DNA of 64,000 nucleotides from Streptomyces roseoviridis (GCF_039535235.1 NZ_BAAAWU010000001.1:1798001-1862000); one strand, 5' to 3'; counted from the first letter of the stretch, positions 1 through 9,092 are shown. Numbers and translations: made by a program. Notes: generated from the sequence alone by a model not told the origin.

Positions 1-2014
1 TGCCGAGCCCCAGCCGTCCGACGCGGGCCGCGAACGGCTCGCCGGCCACCCGGAGACCCGACAGCCGTACTTCTCCGAGCGGGGCCGAAGGCAGCGGGTG
101 CAGGGCGACCGTGCGTCCGGGGACGTCGGGACGGATCCCGAGGACCGCGGTGAGCAGATGCACCCCGGACGCTGCGGCCACCGCGGCGGGCCGGCAGGCC
201 GCCGGGTGCGGCACCGGGAGCGCGCCGGTCGTCCGCCGCTCCCCCGCGTACATCTCGGGGAGCCGGTGGTCGAACGCCTCGGCGGCGTCCAGAACGCCGC
301 GCAGCAGCGACGCCGCCTCGTTCTCGTGCCCGGCCGCGGCGAGCCCGGCGACGGCGACCACCGTCTCGTGCACCCGCACCGCTCCCGACCGGTGCCCGAA
401 CGGGTTGTAGCCGGGCTCCTTCTCCCCGAGGCCGCGCAGGCCCCACCCGGAGTCGAGCGCCGGGGCGGCGAGCAGCCTGGCCAGTCGCTCGGTCTGGTCC
501 TTGTCGAGCAGTCCGGGGGCCCGCCGGCCGGCGGCGGCGAGCCCCGTGTCGAGGAGGTGCGCGGCCCAGCCTCCGAGGTGCGGCAGCGGGCGGCCGTCGG
601 GTGTGCGGGCGAGAACGGGCCGGCCGCCGGAGGGGTCGTCGAGCCAGAACCTCCCGCGGAACCGCTCGCGCAGTGCCCGCGCCCATTCCCGCCACGCGTC
701 CCCGCCGGGTCTCCCGCAGGCGTCGAGCAGGTCGGCGCCGAGCAGGGCCGCACGGTGGGCGTGGGCCTGGGTCTCGGCCCGTACCGGCCCGGTGGGCCAC
801 GGATCCGGCACGAACCCGTCGGTGTCGGCGGCCCCGCGCAGCCAGTCGAGGCACCGCTCGGCGATGGGGACCAGTTCTGCCAGGTCCTGCTCGGGAAGTC
901 CCCAGCGGCGGGCCTCGGCGAGAACGACGGGGAAGGCGAGGGTGGCCTCGACGCCGGTGCAGCGGGGCGGCAGCAGGGGGCCTGCGTCCCTGAGCGGCCC
1001 GGGGACGAGCCCCGCCTGCGGTCCCGTGCCGGCGCGTTGGGCCCGGCCGAGGGCCCGCAGGGTGGTGACGGCGAGCCGGGTGCCGAGCGGCAGGGCCATG
1101 CGGGCGGCCCAGAGCGCCTCCGCGGTGACGGGGCCGCAGCGCCAGGGGACTCCGGCCGCGAGGTGGACGTCGGCGGGGTGAGCGGGGTCGCGCTGGAGCA
1201 GCGCGCGCAGGTCGGCGACGGAGGAGCGCAGCAGCGGCCCGAGGCGCGGGTCGTCTCCTTCGGCGGCGGCGTCGGCGAGCGTGTGGCCGCCCGGCCGTCC
1301 GGCACCGGGGCCCTGCCGGCGGCGGGAGCGCTCGCTGCCGAGCCGGAGGGTGAGGGCGAAGTGATCCCCTGGGGCCAGTGCGGCCTCCCAGCGGAGGAGC
1401 CCGGCCGCCGCCAGCGCGTCGCTGGGCGGCGGGTCCGCCGCGACGGTGACGGCGGAGCCGTCCTCATGGACCCAGCGGAGCCCGGTGCCGTGGACGCTCG
1501 CGGCCAGCTCGGGCCCCGGCCGCCCGCCCGCCACCGCGCCCAGGTCCGCGAGGTCCGTGCCCAGAGCGAGCTCCACGGGGACCCGTAGTGGCCGGAGCGC
1601 GGAGCTGCGCAGGGTGATCCGCTCGGTCCCGTCGGCCTCGCGGCTGCGCTCGACGCGGAGGCCGGGGTCGGGGCCGGTGTCGCCGGGCGCGCGCAGGACA
1701 GCCAGGAAGTCGGCGCGGTCCGGGGCGGCCGGCCGGCCGTGGAGGGGGACGGGCTCACGTCCGGCCACGCGCAGGACGCATCGGGAGAGGAGCCGTCGCC
1801 CGCCGAGGAAGACGCCTTCGATTCCTGTGCCGGTGAGCTGCCCGTGGCGGGGGCTGAGGGTGAGGGCCGGGAGCGCGACGCCGACGAGGGTGTCGTGCAG
1901 GGCGGGCAGGTCGACGGGGCGGGCCGGCCCGGCTCCCGTTCCCGGTGGCGGAGGGCCGGGGTGGGAGGAGTGACCGGTGGAGGGTCCGGGGGCCTGGGCG
2001 GGGCTGGGGGCCAT
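1..2014 (-). CDS. Glycogen debranching-type enzyme (GDE N-terminal domain family), 3' end beyond window
   Basis: Reading leftward from ATG 2014 gives 671 codons without a stop, so the gene is cut by the left edge. After a disordered Pro/Ser-rich N-terminus of about 35 residues comes a beta-rich domain with the segment GIEGVFLGGRRLLSR, typical of the N-terminal domain of bacterial amylo-alpha-1,6-glucosidase-like proteins. Near codon 535 lies EPGYNPFGHRSGAVRVHET, which matches the catalytic (alpha/alpha)6 region of debranching-type glycoside hydrolases. Expected role: cytosolic removal of alpha-1,6 branches from glycogen or related oligosaccharides. Little of the C-terminus should be missing. 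The start is uncertain because no strong ribosome site precedes ATG 2014. Family assignment is by recognition; exact substrate is unknown. Confidence 0.75.
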   Translation of the reverse strand, partial: MAPSPAQAPGPSTGHSSHPGPPPPGTGAGPARPVDLPALHDTLVGVALPALTLSPRHGQLTGTGIEGVFLGGRRLLSRCVLRVAGREPVPLHGRPAAPDRADFLAVLRAPGDTGPDPGLRVERSREADGTERITLRSSALRPLRVPVELALGTDLADLGAVAGGRPGPELAASVHGTGLRWVHEDGSAVTVAADPPPSDALAAAGLLRWEAALAPGDHFALTLRLGSERSRRRQGPGAGRPGGHTLADAAAEGDDPRLGPLLRSSVADLRALLQRDPAHPADVHLAAGVPWRCGPVTAEALWAARMALPLGTRLAVTTLRALGRAQRAGTGPQAGLVPGPLRDAGPLLPPRCTGVEATLAFPVVLAEARRWGLPEQDLAELVPIAERCLDWLRGAADTDGFVPDPWPTGPVRAETQAHAHRAALLGADLLDACGRPGGDAWREWARALRERFRGRFWLDDPSGGRPVLARTPDGRPLPHLGGWAAHLLDTGLAAAGRRAPGLLDKDQTERLARLLAAPALDSGWGLRGLGEKEPGYNPFGHRSGAVRVHETVVAVAGLAAAGHENEAASLLRGVLDAAEAFDHRLPEMYAGERRTTGALPVPHPAACRPAAVAAASGVHLLTAVLGIRPDVPGRTVALHPLPSAPLGEVRLSGLRVAGEPFAARVGRLGLG

Positions 2015-2702
2015 GACAGGTGTGCGGCGCTCTCTGTGCGGTCCGGACGGCTCGGCCGGGCCCCGGGGCGTCCACGGTGGACGCCGCTCGGGTGGTCCGG
2101 GGTTCCGGCCATGGGGCGGCACCGCTCCTGCGCGACCGCCACAGAGGTGAACGCCGCCGCGGCCCACCGGGTCACGGCCCGGCCCGCCCTCGACCGGAAG
2201 ACGCGGCGCGGTTCGCCAACGAGCCTCGCGCCTGCCCGGATGCCCCGCAGCCCCCGTCCGGCGAACCACGCACCCGGCCGAAAGCCGCCCCGGACTCCTG
2301 CGGCGGACCTCGCCCGAGACCGGGTGACGCTCCTGACCCGTGCGGCAAGTCCCCCACTCGGCCGGACGGCACCCCGACCCCCTGTGCCCGGCCCCCCTGT
2401 GCCCAGACCCGTGCACGTCCGGATGAGGCCCTGCCGCCCGGCGGCACACCGCTCTCCCACCCGGGCAACACGCCGAACCCCAGCGGCAAGTCCCCCACCC
2501 GGCCGGACAGCACCCCAGGCCCGGGTGGCAGGTCCCGCGCCCCGCCGGGCTGCTCCTCGACCCCCTGCGGCGAACCCCGCCACCGACCGGACGACGCGCC
2601 GCGGTCCGGCGACACGCTTCGCTCCTGACCTGACGGCACCCCGCAGCCCGGGGACACCGGTGCCCGGCCGGGCGGTCACGCCCTTAGGGGCATGTGTACG
2701 GC
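2015..2702. other. 688-bp spacer without a supported gene
   Basis: This stretch separates the debranching enzyme start from the 3' end of the DUF4192 gene. It stays open in several frames only because the GC content is extreme. Its main content is a degenerate tandem repeat (separate entry). No ribosome site, promoter or conserved domain is convincing. It should also contain the promoter of the leftward debranching gene and the terminator of the DUF4192 gene, but neither can be placed with confidence. Confidence 0.5.
2250..2630. repeat. Degenerate tandem repeat, about 42-bp period
   Basis: Units of about 42 bp recur. In the rightward frame they read as variants of RPDxxPxPxGxxxT. The two best copies begin at 2344 and 2485 (141 bp apart), share GGCAAGTCCCCCAC, and differ at only a few positions over about 35 bp. 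The other copies are diverged. The period is a multiple of three and no stop interrupts it, so a low-complexity peptide cannot be excluded, but nothing else supports a gene. Confidence 0.6.
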
Positions 2703-4265
2703 TCATTCACCGCTCCTGGCTCCGCGCCGGCCGGTCCGTCGCACCACCGCGCTCCGGGGTGACCTGGGCTGCGCGTCACGGCGGGCTGTCGAGGGGGCAT
2801 GGGCCGGGCCTCGGCCGGCTCCCGCGGCGCGCAGCCCGGCCTGCCGCGTCGTCCGCCGGGCGGCCTGGCGGGCCTGGCGTCGCAGTCGGTCCCGGGTCCC
2901 GCCGTCACTCGGGGCGGCCGCCTGCACCGGCTGCGGGCCGGACGGCCCGTCCTGCCGCTGGCTCCATTCCGGCACGCCGGCCCCGTCCGGCTCCCGGCCC
3001 TCCTCCGTCGGGGCCGGACCGGGCCCGGACGTGGCGGCGAGACGCGCGTCCCGCTCCTTGCGCAGGCAGTCGCGGAGGGACTCGGGATCCAGGCCCTCGT
3101 TGCACGCCTGGTGGAGCAGGCGAGCGAAGAGGTAGTCGGGGTCGGCCTCCAGGGCCAGGCCGAGGGCCACCCGGGCGGAGGGTTCGTCACCGGTGGACCA
3201 GGCGACCCAGCCGGCCAGGGTGAGGGGTGCGGCGGCGTATTCCTGGTAGGGGGCGACGCAGCGCCGGGACAGGGCTCGCCAGAGCCGCAGCGCGGGGGCC
3301 GCCTCGGGGCCTTCCATCCATTCGGCGGCCTGGTCGCGGGTGTCGCGGTCCTGCAGGCCGAGGATCACCGTGGCGGCCTCGTCGGGTGTGAGGAGCGCGT
3401 CGTCGCGGGCGTCGGCGCTCGCCGTCCCGGCCGCCGCCCCGTTCACGAGACCGGTGAGCCCGGTGAGTCCGGGCGGAACGACGCTGCGGCCGGTGGTCGC
3501 GCCTGCCACCGGGGACTCGGGCGGTGCGGCGAACCGGGCGATCAGCCGGCGGACCAGGGCGAGGGTGGTGTCACGCGTCTCCTGGCGCCCCAGACCTCCC
3601 GGCGCGCCGGCGAGGATCCTGGGCACGATGACCGCGGCGGCGTCGTTCAGGGCCGCGCGCTGCGCCGCGTCGCCTTCGGAGCCCCATGGCTTCAGCCGGG
3701 CCTCCATGTCCTTGAGACTGCCGCGCACCTGGATCCCCGCATAGGCGGCGGACGCCGCCATCACCGACGTACCGGACAGGGCGAGGGGTGTGCCGTCGGG
3801 CGGGCAGCAGCGGGCGTCGGGGCAGCAGTAGGAGAAGTACAGGCCGTCGGAAATGCAGAGGGCTTCGAGGACGGGGGTGTCGAGCGCGCCGCAGGCGGTG
3901 CGCAGGCGCTGGGCGAAGGGGCGCAGCCGCTCCATCACGCGCCGCCCGGTCTCGCCCGGTGCCGGTTCCTGGCAGAGGAAGACGACGATCGCGTCGGGGC
4001 GGTCGCCTCGGCGCGTGGAGCCTTCGACCAGGCATTCGGCCAGGTGGTCGGCGGTTGTGGACCACTCGGCCGGCGAGCTCGGGATGCCGACCCTGACGCG
4101 GCCGCCGAAGCGACCGCGCTCGCCGTGGAGCGCGACGAGGACGACGGAGTCGCTGGGATGGAAGCCGAGCATGAACGGCAGCGCGTCGGCCAGCTCGGCC
4201 GGGCCGCGCAGGGTGATCTGCTGGGTCGAGGACGGGCCGTGGGATTCGTCGTGGTTCGTGTTCAT
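2703..4265 (-). CDS. DUF4192 domain-containing protein
   Basis: The 520-residue product begins at ATG 4265. The N-terminal segment LRGPAELADALPFMLGFHPSDSVVLVAL (shown in parts: LRGPAELADALPF, then LGFHPSDSVVLVAL, around residues 20-48) is the signature of the actinobacterial DUF4192 family, which has no firm function. A middle Cys cluster (YFSYCCPDARCCPPDG) may bind a metal. The last 120 residues are polar and rich in Arg, Gln and Ala, probably disordered. The gene is divergent from recQ with 135 bp between them, an arrangement that suggests shared control through the inverted repeat in that gap. Longer readings that start upstream are antisense to recQ and were rejected. Confidence 0.85.
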   Translation of the reverse strand: MNTNHDESHGPSSTQQITLRGPAELADALPFMLGFHPSDSVVLVALHGERGRFGGRVRVGIPSSPAEWSTTADHLAECLVEGSTRRGDRPDAIVVFLCQEPAPGETGRRVMERLRPFAQRLRTACGALDTPVLEALCISDGLYFSYCCPDARCCPPDGTPLALSGTSVMAASAAYAGIQVRGSLKDMEARLKPWGSEGDAAQRAALNDAAAVIVPRILAGAPGGLGRQETRDTTLALVRRLIARFAAPPESPVAGATTGRSVVPPGLTGLTGLVNGAAAGTASADARDDALLTPDEAATVILGLQDRDTRDQAAEWMEGPEAAPALRLWRALSRRCVAPYQEYAAAPLTLAGWVAWSTGDEPSARVALGLALEADPDYLFARLLHQACNEGLDPESLRDCLRKERDARLAATSGPGPAPTEEGREPDGAGVPEWSQRQDGPSGPQPVQAAAPSDGGTRDRLRRQARQAARRTTRQAGLRAAGAGRGPAHAPSTARRDAQPRSPRSAVVRRTGRRGARSGE

Positions 4266-4304
4266 GGTCACGACGGTCCCGCGATCACGGTCGGTAGCGA
4301 AACC

Positions 4305-4350
4305 CCTGTGGATAACTCCCGGCCCGACCGGTCCGTGAGTTTTCCACAGG
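4305..4350. promoter_or_regulatory. DnaA-box-like inverted repeat in the DUF4192/recQ divergent promoter
   Basis: The left arm CCTGTGGATAACTC (4305-4318) and right arm GAGTTTTCCACAGG (4337-4350) are reverse complements except for one base, with an 18-bp spacer. Each arm holds a DnaA-box-like nonamer: TTATCCACA on the minus strand (4315-4307) and TTTTCCACA on the plus strand (4340-4348). The repeat lies midway between the two divergent start codons, about 50-95 bp from recQ. It could be a DnaA site or an operator for another protein; the sequence alone cannot decide. Confidence 0.6.
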
Positions 4351-4400
4351 CTCGGCCCGCTCGTTCGCGCTTTGTCGGACCGATCAGGTTGCATGGGGGC

Positions 4401-6584
4401 ATGACCAACGCAGACCGCCCCGAGGACCGCGCCGCCCTGCGCGCCGCCGCCGACGCCGTGCTCGCCCGACTCGTCTCGGACCCGACGGGGACGGCGAGAC
4501 TCCGCGAGGACCAGTGGCGCGCCATCGAGGCACTGGTCGCGGACAGACGCCGGGCGCTGGTCGTGCAGCGGACCGGCTGGGGCAAGTCGGCGGTGTATTT
4601 CGTCGCGACCTCGCTGCTGCGCGAGCGCGGCGCGGGCCCGACCGTGATCGTCTCGCCCCTGCTCGCGCTGATGCGCAACCAGGTGGAGGCGGCCGCCCGC
4701 GCGGGCATCCGCGCCCGCACGATCAACTCGTCGAACACCGAGGAGTGGGACACCGTCCAGGAGGAGGTGGCGGCCGGTGAGGTCGACGTGCTGCTCGTGA
4801 GCCCCGAGCGGCTGAACAACCCCGACTTCCGCGACCAGGTGCTGCCGCGCCTCGCCGCTGCGACCGGACTGCTCGTCGTCGACGAGGCGCACTGCATCTC
4901 GGACTGGGGTCACGACTTCCGGCCCGACTACCGGCGGCTGCGGACGATGCTCGCGGAGCTGCCGGGCGGGGTGCCGGTGCTGGCGACGACGGCGACGGCC
5001 AACGCCCGGGTGACCGCGGACGTCGCCGAGCAGCTGGGGACGGGCGGGGACACGGACGCGCTGGTGCTGCGCGGCCCGCTGGACCGCGAGAGCCTGAGCC
5101 TCGGCGTGGTGCGGCTGCCGGACGCGGCGCACCGGTTGGCCTGGCTGGCCGACCACCTCGACGAGCTGCCCGGCTCGGGGATCATCTACACGCTGACGGT
5201 CGCCGCGGCCGAGGAGGTGACCGCGCATCTGCGCCAGTGCGGGCACACGGTCGCCTCGTACACGGGGCGTACGGAGAACGCCGACCGGCAGCAGGCGGAG
5301 GACGACCTGCTGGCCAACCGGGTCAAGGCGCTCGTGGCCACCTCGGCGCTCGGCATGGGCTTCGACAAGCCGGACCTGGGCTTCGTGGTCCATCTGGGTT
5401 CGCCCTCCTCCCCCATCGCCTACTACCAGCAGGTGGGCCGTGCCGGGCGCGGTGTGGAGCACGCGGAGGTGCTGCTGTTGCCGGGCAAGGAGGACGAGGC
5501 GATCTGGCAGTACTTCGCCTCGGTGGCCTTCCCTCCGGAGGAGCAGGTGCGCCGCACCCTCGACGTGTTGGCTCAGGCCGGCCGGCCGCTGTCCCTGCCC
5601 GCGCTGGAGCCGCTGGTCGAACTGCGCAGGACGCGGCTGGAGACGATGCTGAAGGTGCTCGACGTGGACGGCGCGGTGCACCGGGTGAAGGGCGGCTGGA
5701 CGAGCACGGGCCGCCCGTGGGTCTACGACACCGAGCGGTACGCGTGGGTGGCCCGGCAGCGGGCGGCCGAGCAGCAGGCCATGCGGGAGTACGCGGCGAC
5801 GTCGGGCTGCCGGATGGAGTTCCTGCGCCGGCAGCTGGACGACGAGGCGGCGGCTCCGTGCGGCCGCTGTGACAACTGTGCGGGCGTCAGGTTCGACGCG
5901 AAGGTGTCCGAGGCCGCGCTGGACATGGCGCGGGGCGAGCTGGGCAGGGCGGGCGTGGAGGTGGAGCCGCGCAAGATGTGGCCGACCGGACTGCCCGCCG
6001 TGGGCGTGGATCTGAAGGGTCGTATCCCGGCGGGCGAGCAGTCGTACGCGGGCCGGGCGCTGGGCCGGCTCTCGGACATCGGCTGGGGCAACCGGCTGCG
6101 TCCGCTGCTGGCCGACTCCGCGCCGGACGGGGAGGTGCCGGACGACGTGGTGCAGGCGGTGGTCAAGGTGCTGGCCGACTGGGCCAAGGGGCCGGGCGGT
6201 TGGGCCTCGGGAGCGGCCGACGCCCCGCCCCGGCCGGTCGGCGTGGTGACGGTCGCCTCGCACCGCAAGCCGCGGCTCGTGGGCTCGCTCGGCCGGCGGA
6301 TCGCCGAGATCGGGCGGATGCCGCTGCTCGGATCGGTGGAGTACGCGCCGGAGGCGGAGGACCTGCGGATCTCCCGGACGAACAGCGCACAGCGCGTGCT
6401 CGGACTGCAGCGGGCGCTGGTCGTACCGCCCGATCTGGCAGAGCGTCTGGGATCGGCGGGCGGTCCCGTCCTGCTCGTGGACGATCTCTCCGACAGCGGC
6501 TGGACGTTGGCGGTGGCGGCGAGGCTGATGCGACGGGCGGGAGCCGAGGGAGTGTTTCCGCTGGTCCTCGCCGTCCAGGCGTAG
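4401..6584 (+). CDS. recQ: RecQ-family ATP-dependent DNA helicase with C-terminal phosphoribosyltransferase-like segment
   Basis: The 727-residue superfamily 2 helicase starts at ATG 4401. Motifs run in order: Walker A TGWGKS (about residue 58), DEAH box VVDEAHCISDWGHDFR (about 158-173), GMGFDKPD (about 318) and the arginine-finger motif QVGRAGRG (about 343). The RecQ zinc site CGRCDNC follows near 487 with an upstream Cys near 470. It should unwind recombination and replication intermediates. The last 200 residues are not a usual RecQ winged-helix/HRDC end. They contain VGVVTVASHRKPRLVGSLGRRIAE and finish with GPVLLVDDLSDSGWTL (about 690-705), which matches the PRPP-binding loop of type I phosphoribosyltransferases. 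Long upstream extensions of the frame are antisense to the DUF4192 gene and were rejected. Confidence 0.9.
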   Translation: MTNADRPEDRAALRAAADAVLARLVSDPTGTARLREDQWRAIEALVADRRRALVVQRTGWGKSAVYFVATSLLRERGAGPTVIVSPLLALMRNQVEAAARAGIRARTINSSNTEEWDTVQEEVAAGEVDVLLVSPERLNNPDFRDQVLPRLAAATGLLVVDEAHCISDWGHDFRPDYRRLRTMLAELPGGVPVLATTATANARVTADVAEQLGTGGDTDALVLRGPLDRESLSLGVVRLPDAAHRLAWLADHLDELPGSGIIYTLTVAAAEEVTAHLRQCGHTVASYTGRTENADRQQAEDDLLANRVKALVATSALGMGFDKPDLGFVVHLGSPSSPIAYYQQVGRAGRGVEHAEVLLLPGKEDEAIWQYFASVAFPPEEQVRRTLDVLAQAGRPLSLPALEPLVELRRTRLETMLKVLDVDGAVHRVKGGWTSTGRPWVYDTERYAWVARQRAAEQQAMREYAATSGCRMEFLRRQLDDEAAAPCGRCDNCAGVRFDAKVSEAALDMARGELGRAGVEVEPRKMWPTGLPAVGVDLKGRIPAGEQSYAGRALGRLSDIGWGNRLRPLLADSAPDGEVPDDVVQAVVKVLADWAKGPGGWASGAADAPPRPVGVVTVASHRKPRLVGSLGRRIAEIGRMPLLGSVEYAPEAEDLRISRTNSAQRVLGLQRALVVPPDLAERLGSAGGPVLLVDDLSDSGWTLAVAARLMRRAGAEGVFPLVLAVQA

Positions 6585-6800
6585 AACGGGGCGTGAACAA
6601 TAGGTAACTGGGCAGGGATATGAGAGGCATACCGGATCATTCCAGTCAGCGGTCTCAATTGCTCGTTGCCGCTCGACCACGGGCCAGGAAGAATTGGGAA
6701 TCCGCCCCGCACGGCCCGTACGTGGTCCGGTTGGACCATGCCGTGGTGCGCCCTCACCCGACCCTGCCCGCGGAGCGGGCGCGTATCCGAAGGGAGGATC

Positions 6801-7427
6801 GTGACCCTCGGATTCGCTCCGTCCTCAGCCGCCTCGGGCAACTTGTCGTCCGGGTCGGCCAGCCGCCTCGCTCGGATGCTGGAACCGGCCGAGTGGGCCG
6901 CGGCGGGGATCCCGCTGCTGCGCAATCCCCGGGATGTCGTCAGCGGTCTGCACTCCCGTCACCGGCCGACGCCGTCGACGGCGGTGGTCGCCGTGCTCGA
7001 CCACGAGGAACGGCTCGCGGCCAGCGCCTCCTTCTTCCGCAGGCCGGCTCCGGCGGACGGCTGGGAGTTCCGCAACGCGCTCCTCGCCCATCTGCGCCGG
7101 GTCATCCCGCACGACCTGCGGCGGCGTTCCCCCGTGCGTACGGCCGTGCTGCTCTACTGCCGTGAGGGCGACGAGCGTTGGACCGAAGAGGACGGTGCGT
7201 GGATGTGGGGCCTGCGGGACGCCTGCACCCTGCACGGCCTGCGCTGCGGTGCGTACATCACCCTGACCGCCGGCGGCTGGCAGGTGCTCGGCGAGGGGCG
7301 GGGCGGTCGCAGGCCGAGCTCCGACTCGCGCCCGACACCCCTGGGTGAGGACTCCGAACCCGACCGGCTGGCGCCGCGGATCGCGAGCGGTGCGCCCGAG
7401 CCACTGCGCCGGGCCGCCGCCCGCTGA
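6801..7427 (+). CDS. Conserved hypothetical protein
   Basis: GTG 6801 is chosen because GGGAGG lies at 6792-6797; the frame is open further upstream but without a ribosome site. The product has 208 residues, no signal peptide and no membrane segment. The core (about residues 20-160) is a compact alpha/beta sequence with VVAVLDHEERLAASASFF, RTAVLLYC and GLRCGAYITLTAGGWQVLGEG. The last 45 residues are polar and charged. I do not recognise the family. It follows recQ on the same strand after 216 bp and is probably transcribed separately; a hairpin at 7561-7584 lies after it. Confidence 0.75.
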   Translation: MTLGFAPSSAASGNLSSGSASRLARMLEPAEWAAAGIPLLRNPRDVVSGLHSRHRPTPSTAVVAVLDHEERLAASASFFRRPAPADGWEFRNALLAHLRRVIPHDLRRRSPVRTAVLLYCREGDERWTEEDGAWMWGLRDACTLHGLRCGAYITLTAGGWQVLGEGRGGRRPSSDSRPTPLGEDSEPDRLAPRIASGAPEPLRRAAAR

Positions 7428-7560
7428 GCGACCGGCCTCCCCGCCTCCCCCTCCCCCCTCGCCCGGACACCGGCACGTCACCGGCACCTGCACCGGCACC
7501 TGCACCGATCGGCGTCCGTCCGGCCCGATGCGGGTAGGGCGGCGCCTGGAAGGGTGTCCG

Positions 7561-7584
7561 CCCGGCCGCCGGACGGCGGCCGGG
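7561..7584. terminator. Hairpin between convergent genes
   Basis: CCCGGCCGCC (7561-7570) pairs perfectly with GGCGGCCGGG (7575-7584) around a 4-nt loop. It lies between the end of the rightward gene at 7427 and the leftward gene ending at 7600, so it could terminate both. There is no U-tract, as is common in Streptomyces. Confidence 0.55.
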
Positions 7585-7599
7585 ACGTGGACGGGCGTG

Positions 7600-8226
7600 T
7601 CAGACGCCTGCGCCGAGCACGGTGTTGACCCGCTGCGGGTCGCCGCAGACGATGAGGAGGGCCGTCGCCCGCCGCATCGCCTCGGGCAGCCGGCGCGCGA
7701 GGTCCTCGTCGGAGCCGCCGTTGACGGCGACGACCACCACGGGCCGGACGGCTGCCCGGGACACGGCGGCGGCGTCCGCGAAGAACACGTCCTCGCGGGT
7801 GTCCTGCTGGGCCCAGTAGGCGGCCTCACCGAAGGACAGCTCGTGCGCCGCCCACGGGTGCTGCTCGCCGGTGGTGAGCACCAGGACGTCGCCGGGGGCG
7901 CGACCGGACTCCAGGAGCAGGTCCACGGCCTCCTCGGCGGCGTCGACGGCGCCGTCGGCGGGTGCGGGGATCAGCTGGATCTGCGGCGCGGAGCGTTCGT
8001 CGGAACGATTCTCCGTGGCAACGGGCGCCGTAGCGGCAACGGGCGGGCGCGGCACCGGCGGTGCGGGCCTGGCCGGGCCGGGGCCCGGACGCCCGGGGCG
8101 CGGAGAGGCCGTGGAACGCGGGCCGGGTACGGGTCGAGGGGTCGGCGTGGGACGGCCTGCGGGCGCGGTCACGCGGGGACCCTGGGCACTCTCGTGAATC
8201 TGAGGCTCCTCGGGGATGAGAGGCAT
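7600..8226 (-). CDS. Hypothetical protein with Pro-rich N-terminus and helicase-C-terminus-like domain
   Basis: ATG 8226 gives 208 residues; the frame is open much further upstream but that part is antisense-like and overlaps rnhB. Residues 1-75 are Pro/Arg/Thr-rich and probably disordered. The C-terminal 120 residues (ILLESGRAPGDVLVLTTGEQ, ATALLIVCGDPQRVNTVLGAGV and the RPVVVVAVNGGSDEDLARRLPEAM segment between them) resemble the last domain of UvrD/Rep-type superfamily I helicases, but no Walker A motif is present, so it cannot be a helicase alone. It follows rnhB on the same strand after 155 bp. Function unknown; the resemblance is weak. Confidence 0.65.
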   Translation of the reverse strand: MPLIPEEPQIHESAQGPRVTAPAGRPTPTPRPVPGPRSTASPRPGRPGPGPARPAPPVPRPPVAATAPVATENRSDERSAPQIQLIPAPADGAVDAAEEAVDLLLESGRAPGDVLVLTTGEQHPWAAHELSFGEAAYWAQQDTREDVFFADAAAVSRAAVRPVVVVAVNGGSDEDLARRLPEAMRRATALLIVCGDPQRVNTVLGAGV

Positions 8227-8381
8227 GGGTGGATGTCTATCAAACGCCGTCGCGCGGGGCTCCGGCGGGTGGGCGCAGAGATGCGCCCCGGCTGCTGAGA
8301 CGGCTCTGCCGGAGAGACCCAGGGGCCCGCCGGAGCATCCAGAAGCAGATTCAGAAGCCGGAAGTCGGTGGTGGGAAGTGG

Positions 8382-9092
8382 TCAGAAGTCGAAGCCGAGT
8401 TGGCCCCCGCTTTCGAGTGCGGCCGCCTCGGCGGAGATCCGGACCTTCTTGAGATGCCGCCAGCGAGGCATCGCGTCGAGATAGGCCCAGGAGAGCCGGT
8501 GATAGGGGCTGGGCCCCAGCTCGTGCAGTGCGGCCTTGTGAACCGGGGACGGGCAGCCCGCGTTGGCCGCGAAGGCGTAGGCGGCGTAGCCCTCGGCCTC
8601 GGCCTCCAGCTCTGCCATCAGCGCGTCGCGGCGGACCTTGGCGATCACGGAGGCGGCGGCGACGGCGACGCAGGACTGGTCGCCCTTGATCACCGTACGG
8701 ACCTGCCAGGGGGTGCCGAGGTAGTCGTGCTTGCCGTCGAGGATCACGGCGTCGGGGCGGACCGGGAGGCCTTCCAGGGCGCGGATCGCGGCCAGTCGGA
8801 GCGCCGCGGTCATCCCCAGTTCGTCGATCTCGGCGGGTGAGGCGTCGCCCAGCGCGTACGCCGTGACCCACCCCTCGAGTTCCGCGGCGAGCGCGGCGCG
8901 GCGTTTGGGGGTGATCAGCTTGGAGTCGGTGAGCCCTGGGGGCGGGCGGCGCAGGCCGGTGACGGCGGCGCACACCGTGACTGGACCTGCCCAAGCCCCG
9001 CGTCCGACCTCGTCGACCCCGGCAACGATCTTGGCGCCGGTGGTGGCCCGGATCGATCGCTCGACAGTGTGGGTGGGTGGTTCGTACGGCAT
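8382..9092 (-). CDS. rnhB: Ribonuclease HII
   Basis: The 236-residue enzyme starts at ATG 9092 (MPYEPPTH). It degrades the RNA strand of RNA-DNA hybrids and starts removal of misincorporated ribonucleotides. The family signature [15 protein letters not shown] (about residues 23-37) holds the first two catalytic acidic residues, and VILDGKHDY (about 112-120) the third. [12 protein letters not shown] and [13 protein letters not shown] are further RNase HII motifs. The gene precedes the 7600-8226 gene on the same strand. A longer reading from 9326 has no ribosome site or homology support. Confidence 0.95.
   Translation of the reverse strand: MPYEPPTHTVERSIRATTGAKIVAGVDEVGRGAWAGPVTVCAAVTGLRRPPPGLTDSKLITPKRRAALAAELEGWVTAYALGDASPAEIDELGMTAALRLAAIRALEGLPVRPDAVILDGKHDYLGTPWQVRTVIKGDQSCVAVAAASVIAKVRRDALMAELEAEAEGYAAYAFAANAGCPSPVHKAALHELGPSPYHRLSWAYLDAMPRWRHLKKVRISAEAAALESGGQLGFDF

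Noticed and set aside
2172..2657. Leftward 161-codon frame in the spacer as a gene
   Set aside because: Made only of the degenerate repeat, no ribosome site and no homology recognised.
4266..6680. Leftward extension of the DUF4192 frame across recQ
   Set aside because: Overlaps the complete recQ gene; the true start is ATG 4265 at the conserved N-terminus.
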